Below are positions 7,268-14,944 of a stretch of 64,000 nucleotides of DNA, in pieces. The translations under genes were made by a program, and so were the position numbers. Origin of the DNA: VXNE01 sp965261535 (GTDB taxonomy: Bacteria; Pseudomonadota; Gammaproteobacteria; Pseudomonadales; Azotimanducaceae); contig OZ253469.1 of the NCBI GenBank assembly GCA_965261535.1, positions 4,650,001 to 4,714,000 on the forward strand, written 5' to 3'. Numbering within the stretch: the first letter of the stretch is position 1; every line of letters starts with the position of its first letter. Below the pieces are notes generated by a model. That model worked only from the letters and a program-made list of their open reading frames with translations, had not been told where the DNA came from and made no database searches.

Positions 7268-9793
7268 TCAAGCGAGAGGTTGCTCGGTTGCGCGCCGACG
7301 CATCTCGCGCGGATCATTCTTGGCTCTGCCGGTTGGCTTGGATTCCCTGGGGGCTTCCTCTGGCGCCGCCGTTTCGGTTTGCCCGGAAGCGGGGCGTTCG
7401 CCCGCGCTCGATTCAGTTGCGGGCTGGCGCTGCTCGGGACCTTTGGCGGCACCTCCCTCGATGGAAGTCACCTCGCTGGCCGGGGACCTCGCGGGCTGTT
7501 CCGCGGGAGAGTCCTTGACCTCGATCTCACTTGCGGAGGGGTCACCACGCATGGCAGCGGCTACGGATAGCTCCTCCTGGGGAACGGCCAAAGAGCTCTC
7601 GGCAACAGGTTCAGCAACGCGGGAAGCGCCACTTTCGCGATCTCTGCGCGGGGCTCTTTCCCGATTGTCTTCCTGATTTTCGTTGATCGCGCGACGATCG
7701 CGACGGGGTTTGCGCTTGGTCGCATCGTCGCCGCGCCGGCTGTCGATGGCGGTGTCCGCGCGGCGCCGCTGTCCGCTGCGACGCGTCCGAGTCCGGTTGT
7801 CTCCGCCTTCGCGCGACTGTTCGCGCGCCTCTCCGCGCGCCTGCTTCGATCCGCGGTCTCGATCCCGGTCCCTGTCTCCCCGCGACGTGCGGGGCGCGCG
7901 CTGCTGGCGTCCGCCAGGGCGTCCGCCGTTGCGACCGCCGTTGCGCGGATCGCCGTCGGAACGCGCGCGGCGTTCGTTCCCGGCGGATCTTTCGTCGCGG
8001 CGCGGCCTGCGGTTCGCCGTGTCGTCCTTCGCGCGGTTGCGACGTTGCGGTTGCCTGTTCGCCTTGCGATCAGGTTTCCCCTGGTTCGCCGTCGATGCCG
8101 CGCCTCGCCCGAACAATGCGGCGAGCAGCCGTTTCAGAAGGGAAGGGGCACTACGCGCGGTCCGCGGGGGAGCGGACGCGGCCGGTTTGATCGCCGGTGC
8201 CTGAACCGGACGGCTATTCCTGCGGCGCTCATTATCGCGATCGAGCTGTTCGGTTTCGCCAACGGTATCGGCCAGTTCGTAGCTCAATACTTCAGCTTCA
8301 GCTTCGGCGCTGTCATCGCGGATGCGTTGGATATCGTAGTTCGGCGTCTGCAGGTTTGCGTTGGGAACGACCACCAGGTGGATTTGAGTACGCTTTTCGA
8401 TTTCCGCCACATCGCGGCGCTTCTCGTTCAGCAGGTAGGCGGCAACGTTCAGGGGCACCATCGCCCTGACGATGCGACTGCGCTCCTTGAGCGCCTCTTC
8501 CTCCATCACGCGCAGAATGGTAAGCGCCAGCGATTGGACATCCTGGATACGGCCTTGGCCGCTGCAGCGGGGGCAGACGTCCGTCGTCGTCTCTTGGAGG
8601 GACGGACTCAGACGCTGGCGCGACATTTCAAACAGCCCGAAGTGTGAAATCCGACCAAGCTGGATGCGCGCCCGGTCCGCTTCGAGCACCTCTCGGAGCT
8701 TGGATTCGACGGCGCGTTGATTCCTGGTGCTCGACATGTCGATGAAGTCGATGACAATCAGGCCGCCCACATCGCGAAGGCGCAGTTGCCGCGCAATCTC
8801 TTCGGCCGCCTCGATGTTCGTGTTGAGTGCCGTTTCCTCGATGTCGGCACCACCGGTCGCGCGGGCCGAGTTGATATCGATGGCAACCAGCGCTTCGGTG
8901 GGGTCGATGACTATGCTGCCGCCGGACGGCAGCTTCACCATATGCTGAAAGGCAGTTTCGATCTGGCTTTCGATCTGATAGCGGCTGAACAGCGGGACAT
9001 CGTCGGAATACAGCTTGATGCGATTCTCGTAGTGCGGCATCACCTGCTGAATAAACGTCTGGGCTTCGGTAAAAGCCTCCTCGCTGTCGATCAACAGTTC
9101 ACCGATATCATCGCGCAGGCAGTCCCGTATCGCGCGCACCACCAAGTTGTTTTCCTGGTAGATCAGCGCCGGGGCGGGACTTTCTTCGCCAGCGCGCCGG
9201 ATCGTTTGCCAAAGCTGCAACAGATAGTCGACATCCCGCTGCAATTCCGCCTGGCCGCGACCGACGCCGGCGGTTCGCACTATCACGCCCATGCCTTCCG
9301 GAATCTCAAGCTGGCTCAATGCTTCGCGTAGCGCGTCGCGATCTTCGCCCTCTACGCGGCGGGAGACGCCGCCAGCCCTGGGATCATTGGGCATGAGCAC
9401 CATGTAGCGTCCGGGAAGGCTGAAAAAGGTCGTGAGCGCAGCGCCCTTGGTACCGCGCTCTTCCTTTTCGACCTGGACGAGGAATTCCTGACCCTCGCGA
9501 AGCAGACCCGAGATTTCGGTCTTGCGGGAGGCTGACTCATGACCTCCCTCGGTCGCATCGACGTGGCTTCGGGAAATCTCTTTCAGCGGCAGGAATCCAT
9601 GGCGCTCGGCGCCGAATTCCATGAATGCCGCTTCGAGGCTCGGCTCGACCCGGGTCACCCTTGCGCGATAGATGCTGCCTTTCTTTTGTTCGCGCCCGGG
9701 GGTCTCTATATCGAGATCATACAGGCGCTGTCCATCCACGACCGCGACGCGCACCTCTTCCGGCTGCGTCGCATTGATGAGCATGCGTTTCAT
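7268..9793 (-). CDS. rne: Ribonuclease E
   Basis: Essential endoribonuclease and degradosome scaffold acting at the inner membrane. The 841-residue product begins MKRMLINATQPEE, the near-invariant gammaproteobacterial start, which fixes the ATG at 9793. Residues about 1-500 form the catalytic half: S1 domain, 5'-sensor (IVRTAGVGR), DNase I-like metal site (AIDINSARAT, IVIDFIDM) and the zinc link CPRCSGQG with cysteines 407 and 410. Residues about 530-841 are a low-complexity Arg/Pro/Asp-rich tail, as expected for the scaffold region, but shorter than in E. coli (1061 residues). It is divergent from rluC, as in E. coli. Its long leader, described separately, fits the known rne autoregulation. 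Confidence 0.96.
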   Translation of the reverse strand: MKRMLINATQPEEVRVAVVDGQRLYDLDIETPGREQKKGSIYRARVTRVEPSLEAAFMEFGAERHGFLPLKEISRSHVDATEGGHESASRKTEISGLLREGQEFLVQVEKEERGTKGAALTTFFSLPGRYMVLMPNDPRAGGVSRRVEGEDRDALREALSQLEIPEGMGVIVRTAGVGRGQAELQRDVDYLLQLWQTIRRAGEESPAPALIYQENNLVVRAIRDCLRDDIGELLIDSEEAFTEAQTFIQQVMPHYENRIKLYSDDVPLFSRYQIESQIETAFQHMVKLPSGGSIVIDPTEALVAIDINSARATGGADIEETALNTNIEAAEEIARQLRLRDVGGLIVIDFIDMSSTRNQRAVESKLREVLEADRARIQLGRISHFGLFEMSRQRLSPSLQETTTDVCPRCSGQGRIQDVQSLALTILRVMEEEALKERSRIVRAMVPLNVAAYLLNEKRRDVAEIEKRTQIHLVVVPNANLQTPNYDIQRIRDDSAEAEAEVLSYELADTVGETEQLDRDNERRRNSRPVQAPAIKPAASAPPRTARSAPSLLKRLLAALFGRGAASTANQGKPDRKANRQPQRRNRAKDDTANRRPRRDERSAGNERRARSDGDPRNGGRNGGRPGGRQQRAPRTSRGDRDRDRDRGSKQARGEAREQSREGGDNRTRTRRSGQRRRADTAIDSRRGDDATKRKPRRDRRAINENQEDNRERAPRRDRESGASRVAEPVAESSLAVPQEELSVAAAMRGDPSASEIEVKDSPAEQPARSPASEVTSIEGGAAKGPEQRQPATESSAGERPASGQTETAAPEEAPRESKPTGRAKNDPREMRRRATEQPLA

Positions 9794-10556
9794 GTGTATT
9801 CGTCCTTGGTTCTTCACCGAGGACGCGTTCGGAGTCGACTTCTCGAACACCCGGGTTCAATGACCCGCGTTGCGCGGCGGTAAGCGAAATGTGCTTGCGC
9901 ACAATTGCGCCGCACCGCCTTTGCCCGTAGGCGGGAAATCGGCTAGGCCAAATTCCCGGACAGGGTCATTCCGCTACTGATCCAGCGAGCTTGCAGGCAT
10001 CCATAAAGTCTTTATGTGGTTCCAAAAACACTCACTTCGGCGGCTTCTCAAGTTGTGCCGCTTGCTATCGCTTGCTGGCGGGTTGCCCGCACACGCGGGC
10101 GTGTGCGGGCGCGGGTGGCTCGTGAGGTACGCCGACATTCGTGGCGGGCGTACCTGAAAACATGCCTGTTGTCGGTGATTCCTTAAACGCGTCCGTTTCT
10201 ATTTACAGTTCAATCAGTTCAACATTTATAGTTAAACATCTACAGTCAAAAGGACGGCAATCTATCGCCGCCGTTTCGCGGCATTGCAAACGCCGCGTGC
10301 GTCGGTCCCATGAACACCCGCCGGGCCTGCCCAGCGCTGTGTGCCCGCCGTTCTTTACGGTGGCTCCGCACACTTGAATTAATGTCCTGCCGAGGCGGCG
10401 CAACTATACCACTTCCAAGGAACAAACGTTTCCGGGGAGCGCGAGGGGGCACCCCTCGCAAGAAAACGGCAGCGCGAGGGGGTACCCTTCGCAGAAAAGC
10501 AGCAGCGCGAGCGCGGGGGTATCCCTCGCAAGAAAACAGGAGCGCGACGGGCACTT
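9794..10556. promoter_or_regulatory. rne leader and divergent rne/rluC intergenic region
   Basis: 763 bp without a gene between divergent rne and rluC. It holds a perfect 10-bp inverted repeat GCCCGCACAC/GTGTGCGGGC with a 6-nt loop at 10085-10110, an AT-rich stretch at about 10190-10260 likely to carry the rne promoter region, and the hairpin-repeat array at 10433-10553 next to rluC. In E. coli the rne 5' UTR is about 360 nt and folds into hairpins through which RNase E autoregulates. That this leader works the same way is inference from position and length. No sigma70 pair of good quality and spacing was found. Confidence 0.5.
10433..10553 (+). repeat. Second hairpin-repeat array, upstream of rluC
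   Basis: About four units of the same repeat as at 5051-5290. The first is almost canonical (CCGGGGAG then GCGAGGGGGCACCCCTCGC). The next two are shorter (about 35 bp), consisting of AGCGCGAGGGGG-TA-CCC(T/C)TCGC plus an A-rich spacer (AAGAAAAC). The last is truncated just before the rluC ATG (GGAGCGCGACGGGCAC). The palindromes are conserved better than the spacers. Lying immediately before a start codon, the array must be in the rluC leader RNA if transcription starts upstream, and could limit its translation. Confidence 0.85.
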
Positions 10557-11549
10557 ATGGCATTGAGCGGCAGGACGTCTGCAGCATACCGAGTCATCAC
10601 CGAGAACGCTGGTCAGCGCCTCGATAATTTCCTCTTGGGGCTGCTCAAGGGCGTTCCCAGAGCGCGGATCTATTCCATGTTGCGCAAGGGAGAAGTGCGA
10701 GTGAACGGAGGCCGCTGCCGTCCTTCCAGGCGGCTTGCCGCCGGCGATGTGGTTCGGATCCCTCCGGTTCGCGCGCCCCGTCTGAACGACGATACGCGCC
10801 CGGCGGCGGGAGATCATGCGGCCAGCCAACGAATGCGGCTCGCCAGCGCGGTGCTGTATGAAGACGAACACCTGATGGTGCTGAACAAGCCGCCTGGCGT
10901 CGCGGTCCATGGTGGGAGCGGTGTTTCGCTCGGAGTCATTGAAGCGCTCCGCGCCATGCATCCGGGCGGTGCGTTCGAACTCATTCATCGCCTCGACCGG
11001 GACACCTCGGGCTGTCTTGCCATCGCAAAGGACAGATCCACGCTGCTCCAACACCATGCGGCATTCCGCGAGGGTCGCGTCAAGAAGCGCTATGACCTCG
11101 TCGTGCATGGTCGTTGGTCGGGCCGGCTGCGCTCGGTTCGCGCTCCGTTGTTACGGTACGTGCTGCCGAACGGCGAGCGGCGCGTCCGTCAGGATGCCGC
11201 CGGTATGCGCGCCCGGACCGATTTCGAACTCGTCGATGCGCGAGAGGGCGTCACCTGGCTGCGGGCGTTTCCGCGAACGGGGCGTACGCACCAGATTCGC
11301 GTACATGCGGCGACTGCCGGCCATCCGATCATCGGAGATCAGAAGTACGCCGACCGGGGCACAGCCATCGCAGGGGTCAACCGCCTGATGCTGCACGCGT
11401 CGTCGCTCGACCTCGCGATCGGGGATGAGCGGCGACGATTCGAGGCGCCGCTCGATGCGTCGTTCCTTGGCCTATGGGAGATGCTGGCAATAGATCCGGG
11501 ACCGAGCGGTAGCCCGTCGAAACGGACCGGCGACGGCAATGCCCCCTAA
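10557..11549 (+). CDS. rluC: 23S rRNA pseudouridine synthase RluC
   Basis: RluA-family enzyme converting U955, U2504 and U2580 of 23S rRNA to pseudouridine. The 330-residue product has an N-terminal S4 RNA-binding domain (GQRLDNFLLGLLKGVPR, residues about 16-75) and the catalytic domain with the nucleophilic Asp in HRLDRDTSGCL, followed by KKRYDLVVHG and GRTHQIRVHAA. Its position divergent to rne and its S4 domain identify RluC rather than RluA. The start codon directly follows a truncated hairpin repeat and no good Shine-Dalgarno sequence is visible, which is unusual. It converges on maf. Confidence 0.93.
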   Translation: MALSGRTSAAYRVITENAGQRLDNFLLGLLKGVPRARIYSMLRKGEVRVNGGRCRPSRRLAAGDVVRIPPVRAPRLNDDTRPAAGDHAASQRMRLASAVLYEDEHLMVLNKPPGVAVHGGSGVSLGVIEALRAMHPGGAFELIHRLDRDTSGCLAIAKDRSTLLQHHAAFREGRVKKRYDLVVHGRWSGRLRSVRAPLLRYVLPNGERRVRQDAAGMRARTDFELVDAREGVTWLRAFPRTGRTHQIRVHAATAGHPIIGDQKYADRGTAIAGVNRLMLHASSLDLAIGDERRRFEAPLDASFLGLWEMLAIDPGPSGSPSKRTGDGNAP

Positions 11550-11634
11550 CCGGCGCCTTCTGCATCGGCTTCTTTCTTGCGGCTCGCCCGCCGCTTGACT
11601 TGCGGCTTGCCCGCGGCTTGGCGCAATACCCGCG

Positions 11635-12204
11635 CTAGAGCCCGATGCCTTCCGCGCGCAGCATCGCGCCGAGCCGGATCAACGGGAGCCCGATCAAGGC
11701 CGTCGGGTCCTGGGTCTCGATCTTGTCCAATAGCAGAATACCGCGACCCTCGGACTTGATGGCGCCGGCGCAGTCGAGCGGCTGTTCCAACTCCACGTAG
11801 CGGCGAACTTCGTCGATCGAGAGCTTGCGCAATCGCACGCGCGTGCTGTCCACATGCTGATGCATGGCGCCCCGGGTGTTGACGACGACGAGGGACGTAA
11901 GGAACGTCACCGTGGTCCCCGCCATCGACATCAGGTTGGCTATGGCGTCTTCGGGTGTCCCGGGTTTGCCGAGAGTGCGCTCGCCGGCCGCAGCCACCTG
12001 GTCCGAGGCAATGACGATGGCGGGGCCGCTGTGGCGCGCTGCGCTCGCCGCCTTGGCTTTGGCCAGGCGGAGCACGAGATCCCGCGGCATTTCGCCCGGT
12101 CGGGGTGTTTCGTCCACCTCCGGCGCCATGGTCTCGAACGGAAAACCGAGCCTGGCAAGCAGTTCCTTGCGGTAGCGGGACGAGGATGCGAGAAAGATAT
12201 TCAA
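11635..12204 (-). CDS. maf: Maf/YceF-type nucleoside triphosphate pyrophosphatase
   Basis: Housecleaning pyrophosphatase hydrolysing modified or canonical NTPs; the YceF subgroup prefers m7GTP. The family start motif is present as LASSSRYRKELL, followed by EVDETPRPGE, the catalytic IASDQVA and GKPGTPEDA. A TTG at 12204 places this motif at residues 5-16 and gives the usual length (189). Extending to 12324 adds about 40 residues without family resemblance. The neighbourhood rluC-maf-rpmF is the E. coli arrangement (rluC-yceF-yceD-rpmF), supporting a YceF assignment, but here maf is on the opposite strand and yceD is absent. Confidence 0.85.
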   Translation of the reverse strand: MNIFLASSSRYRKELLARLGFPFETMAPEVDETPRPGEMPRDLVLRLAKAKAASAARHSGPAIVIASDQVAAAGERTLGKPGTPEDAIANLMSMAGTTVTFLTSLVVVNTRGAMHQHVDSTRVRLRKLSIDEVRRYVELEQPLDCAGAIKSEGRGILLLDKIETQDPTALIGLPLIRLGAMLRAEGIGL

Positions 12205-12381
12205 GGGCGCGGCATTGTAACTGCGCCTGTCCGGATTTTGACACCCAGGAGCCACCTCCCTATGATGCGCGGCGCTGCCGTGATCGGCGCCGGCAAGGCG
12301 CTGGCGGTAGCGCGAAGTGTCCATCGTTCCGGAGGCGAGGCGGCGGGCGCGTTGCGAGGCTGAAAGAGGGTTTTAAGCGCC

Positions 12382-12558
12382 ATGGCCGTACAGAAAAGCA
12401 AAGTGACGCGCAGGCGACGGGGCAATCGCCGTTCGCACGACGCGCTGTCGAGACCTGTGCTGTCGATCGATTCGACCACGGGCGAGATCCACCGGCGCCA
12501 TCATATGACCAAGGACGGTTTCTACCGCGGCCGCAGCATCCTCGAACCCGACGATTGA
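12382..12558 (+). CDS. rpmF: 50S ribosomal protein L32
   Basis: A 58-residue basic protein beginning MAVQKSKVTRRRRGNRRSHD, continuing ALSRPVLSIDSTTGE and HHMTKDGFYRGR. This matches bacterial L32 throughout at the usual length. It heads the fatty-acid cluster as in most proteobacteria. The stretch between maf and rpmF (12205-12381), where yceD normally lies, has no recognisable yceD remnant. The next gene is fabD after only 86 bp, so plsX and fabH, normally in between, are missing. Confidence 0.96.
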   Translation: MAVQKSKVTRRRRGNRRSHDALSRPVLSIDSTTGEIHRRHHMTKDGFYRGRSILEPDD

Positions 12559-12644
12559 CCCTGGCGGGCGAACCGCGCTGGACATGACGCCCGACGTGAT
12601 GCCCGAAATGCTGTGCACCACCGATTGATCGGGAGACGTCCAAC

Positions 12645-13562
12645 ATGGCGATAGCTTTCGTGTTTCCGGGACAGGGTGCCCAGCGGGTCGGCATGGGAAG
12701 CGACTTCCTGGAGACGGATACGGTCGTGAGGGAACGCTTTGAGGAAGCGAATGATGCGCTGGGATTCGATCTGGCCCGCATCGTCCTCGATGGACCCGCA
12801 TCGCGTCTGGTCGAGACTGAAGTCACGCAGCCCGCGCTGCTCACGGTAAGCGTTGCCCTGTGGCAAGCATGGCGCGCGCGCGGCGGCGCGATGCCTGCGC
12901 TGATGGCGGGGCATAGCCTCGGAGAATACACGGCGTTCACAGCGGCGGGAAGCATGGCTTTCGCCGACGCGGTTCGCCTGGTAAACGCGCGCGGGCGGTT
13001 CATGCAGGAAGCGGTGCCGGTCGGCGAAGGCGCGATGGCGGCCATATTGGGGCTCGACGACGATGCTGTCGCGGCGTGCTGCGAACAGGTCGACGGCGTC
13101 GCGCAGCCGGCGAATCTCAACGCGCCTGGCCAAGTGGTGATTTCGGGCACACTAACGGCCGTCAAGGCGGCTGCCGCCGCTTGCTCCGAAGCTGGCGCGC
13201 GGCGGGCGGTGCTGCTTGAGGTCAGCGCGCCATTCCACTGCGAACTGATGCGGCCGGCGGCGGACCGATTCGAAACCGTGCTCGATGCCGTTGATTTGCG
13301 CGCCCCCGACGTGCCTGTCGTGCACAACCTCGATGCGACCGTATCGACGGACGCCGCGACGATCCGACAGAAATTGATGCGACAAATCTACTCCCCGGTC
13401 CGATGGACGGACTGCGTGACGACCATCCGTAGCCACGGCGTGGACCGATTGATCGAGTGCGGACCGGGAAATGTCCTGGCAGGACTCGTTCGCCGCATCG
13501 ACAGGTCTGTCGATGTTGTCGGCATAGGCACCGCCGAAGGCATGCAATCCGCACTCGAGTGA
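12645..13562 (+). CDS. fabD: Malonyl-CoA:ACP transacylase
   Basis: Transfers malonyl from CoA to ACP for type II fatty-acid synthesis. The 305-residue product has the N-terminal VFPGQGAQ motif, catalytic Ser91 in GHSLGEY, the malonate-binding Arg in RFMQEA and the catalytic His in SAPFHCELM. A GGGAG ribosome-binding site precedes the ATG. It follows rpmF directly and is followed not by fabG but by acpP. Confidence 0.96.
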   Translation: MAIAFVFPGQGAQRVGMGSDFLETDTVVRERFEEANDALGFDLARIVLDGPASRLVETEVTQPALLTVSVALWQAWRARGGAMPALMAGHSLGEYTAFTAAGSMAFADAVRLVNARGRFMQEAVPVGEGAMAAILGLDDDAVAACCEQVDGVAQPANLNAPGQVVISGTLTAVKAAAAACSEAGARRAVLLEVSAPFHCELMRPAADRFETVLDAVDLRAPDVPVVHNLDATVSTDAATIRQKLMRQIYSPVRWTDCVTTIRSHGVDRLIECGPGNVLAGLVRRIDRSVDVVGIGTAEGMQSALE

Positions 13563-13630
13563 CCGCGCGTTTGCGTTCGGGCTTTCCGGGAATGTGCCGC
13601 GACCTATGACCGCGACAAGGCGTCAGTCTC

Positions 13631-13665
13631 GATTGCACATGGATGGACCCGTGCTTACACTACCG
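13631..13665 (+). repeat. 35-bp element A, similar to the fabG 3' end region
   Basis: This 35-bp stretch in the fabD-acpP gap matches 14888-14922, which spans the last codons and downstream bases of fabG, at about 30 of 35 positions. Both contain GATTGCACATG, GACCCGTGC and TACACT in the same spacing. TTGCAC and TACACT are 17 bp apart in both, which also fits a weak sigma70 promoter layout, so it may be a conserved promoter, a scar of a former fabG upstream of acpP, or both. Confidence 0.6.
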
Positions 13666-13758
13666 CCCCGCCCTCCGAGCTGTCGGCCGTGAACCGCGAA
13701 TTCGGGAGCAGGCGGCGCCGCTTAGCGCGGAAATTTCAACAGACCATGGATAAACAAC

Positions 13759-13992
13759 ATGAGTAGCGTTGACGAAAGGGTGAAGAGGCTCATCTGCGAC
13801 CAGCTTGGTTTGAAGGAAGAACAGGTTAAGGACGAAGCGTCTTTCGTCGATGATCTCGGCGCGGACTCGCTGGATACGGTGGAGTTGGTGATGGCTCTCG
13901 AAGAAGAATTCGAGACTGAAATTCCCGACGAGGAAGCGGAAAAGATCACCACCGTCAAGGAAGCTATCGACTACATTCTCGCGCATCAATAG
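13759..13992 (+). CDS. acpP: Acyl carrier protein
   Basis: 77-residue acidic carrier protein. The phosphopantetheine attachment serine is Ser37 in GADSLDTVELVMALEEEF, and the helical acidic pattern matches primary-metabolism ACP along its full length. It carries growing acyl chains for FabD, FabG and FabF and for lipid A synthesis. Normally acpP follows fabG; here it follows fabD and precedes fabG. A 196-bp leader separates it from fabD, room for its own promoter (element A contains a candidate). Confidence 0.97.
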   Translation: MSSVDERVKRLICDQLGLKEEQVKDEASFVDDLGADSLDTVELVMALEEEFETEIPDEEAEKITTVKEAIDYILAHQ

Positions 13993-14157
13993 AGCGCGAA
14001 CATGCTTCGCCCCTCTCCTGCACGTGCAGGTCGGCTACCGTATCGATGGCAAGCGTCGCAGCATTTCAACTAGTCCAGTGGTCAATTCGGCAGGGTTTGA
14101 ACGCCGCGTGGCGGTGATCGGCCGCGCGCGAACTCGCGCGGCTGCAGGCAGGCGCCT

Positions 14158-14904
14158 GTGCGCGGTGCGATCTTGAACGAAAGACGCGTGGCCCTGGTCA
14201 CCGGGGCGAGCCGCGGCATCGGACGCGCGATCGCCTGCCGTCTCGCCCGCGACGGGTTGTTCGTCGTGGGAACCGCCACCGCCGACGAAGGCGTGGGTCG
14301 TATTCGCTCGATGCTTGGCGAGAACGGGGCGGGCGTCGTCCTGCGCCTGCAGGCCGCGGACTCGATTGCGACGGCGCTGCGCAGCGTGGAACAGGATTTT
14401 GGATCGCCGTCGGTGCTGGTCAACAATGCCGGGGTCACCCGCGATGGCTTGTTGATGCGCATGTCCGACGAGGCGTGGGACGAAGTCATCGACGTCAACC
14501 TCGGCGGTATCTACCGCCTGACGAAACCATTGCTGCGGTCGATGATGCGCGCACGGTGGGGCCGCGTCGTGAGTATCGGATCCGTTGTCGGGCGCATGGG
14601 GAACGCGGGACAGACCAACTACGCCGCCGCCAAGGCCGGGATCGAAGGCTTTACTCGGGCATTGGCGCGCGAAGTCGGCGCGCGGGGCATTACCGTGAAC
14701 GCCGTCGCGCCCGGATTCATCGACACGGACATGACTGCTGAACTGTCGGAAGCGCAACGCGCCGGGATGGTGAACCGAATTCCTTTGGGCAGGATGGGCG
14801 AGCCAGAAGAGGTCGCGGCGGCCGTTTCCTTCCTTGTGAGTAACGAAGCCGCGTACATCACCGGCGAAACGATGCACGTCAACGGCGGATTGCACATGCA
14901 CTGA
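14158..14904 (+). CDS. fabG: 3-oxoacyl-ACP reductase
   Basis: NADPH-dependent SDR reducing 3-oxoacyl-ACP. The 248-residue product has TGASRGIGRAIA, NNAGVTRDGLLMRM, the catalytic Ser in SIGSVVGRMGN, Tyr-Lys in YAAAKAG and the FabG-specific C-terminus AAYITGETMHVNGGLHMH. The start is taken as GTG 14158; a TTG at 14173 is an alternative, and neither has a strong ribosome-binding site. Its place between acpP and fabF, instead of before acpP, departs from the normal order fabD-fabG-acpP-fabF. Confidence 0.94.
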   Translation: MRGAILNERRVALVTGASRGIGRAIACRLARDGLFVVGTATADEGVGRIRSMLGENGAGVVLRLQAADSIATALRSVEQDFGSPSVLVNNAGVTRDGLLMRMSDEAWDEVIDVNLGGIYRLTKPLLRSMMRARWGRVVSIGSVVGRMGNAGQTNYAAAKAGIEGFTRALAREVGARGITVNAVAPGFIDTDMTAELSEAQRAGMVNRIPLGRMGEPEEVAAAVSFLVSNEAAYITGETMHVNGGLHMH

Positions 14905-14922
14905 CCCGTGCATACACTGCCG
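14888..14922 (+). repeat. 35-bp element B, overlapping fabG end and fabF leader
   Basis: Partner of the element at 13631-13665. It begins in the fabG codons for GGLHMH, crosses the TGA stop and ends 22 bp before fabF. TTGCAC and TACACT are again spaced 17 bp, a possible weak promoter for fabF. The two copies differ at five positions, including the base that makes the fabG stop codon. Confidence 0.6.
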
Positions 14923-14944
14923 ACGGCCTGAACGAAGGGGAAAA

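Noticed and set aside
7683..8720. Several long plus-strand frames opposite rne
   Set aside because: They are antisense shadows of the Arg-rich RNase E tail and catalytic domain, with no recognisable protein.
10195..10260. A sigma70 promoter for rne in the AT-rich patch
   Set aside because: TTGACT and TATAAA-like hexamers occur on the minus strand but only 13 bp apart; no well-spaced pair was found, so no specific promoter is claimed.
12559..12644. Possible plsX or fabH remnants between rpmF and fabD
   Set aside because: A short frame reads ALDMTPDVMPEML, faintly like the PlsX N-terminus, but the match is too short and lacks the GGD motif.
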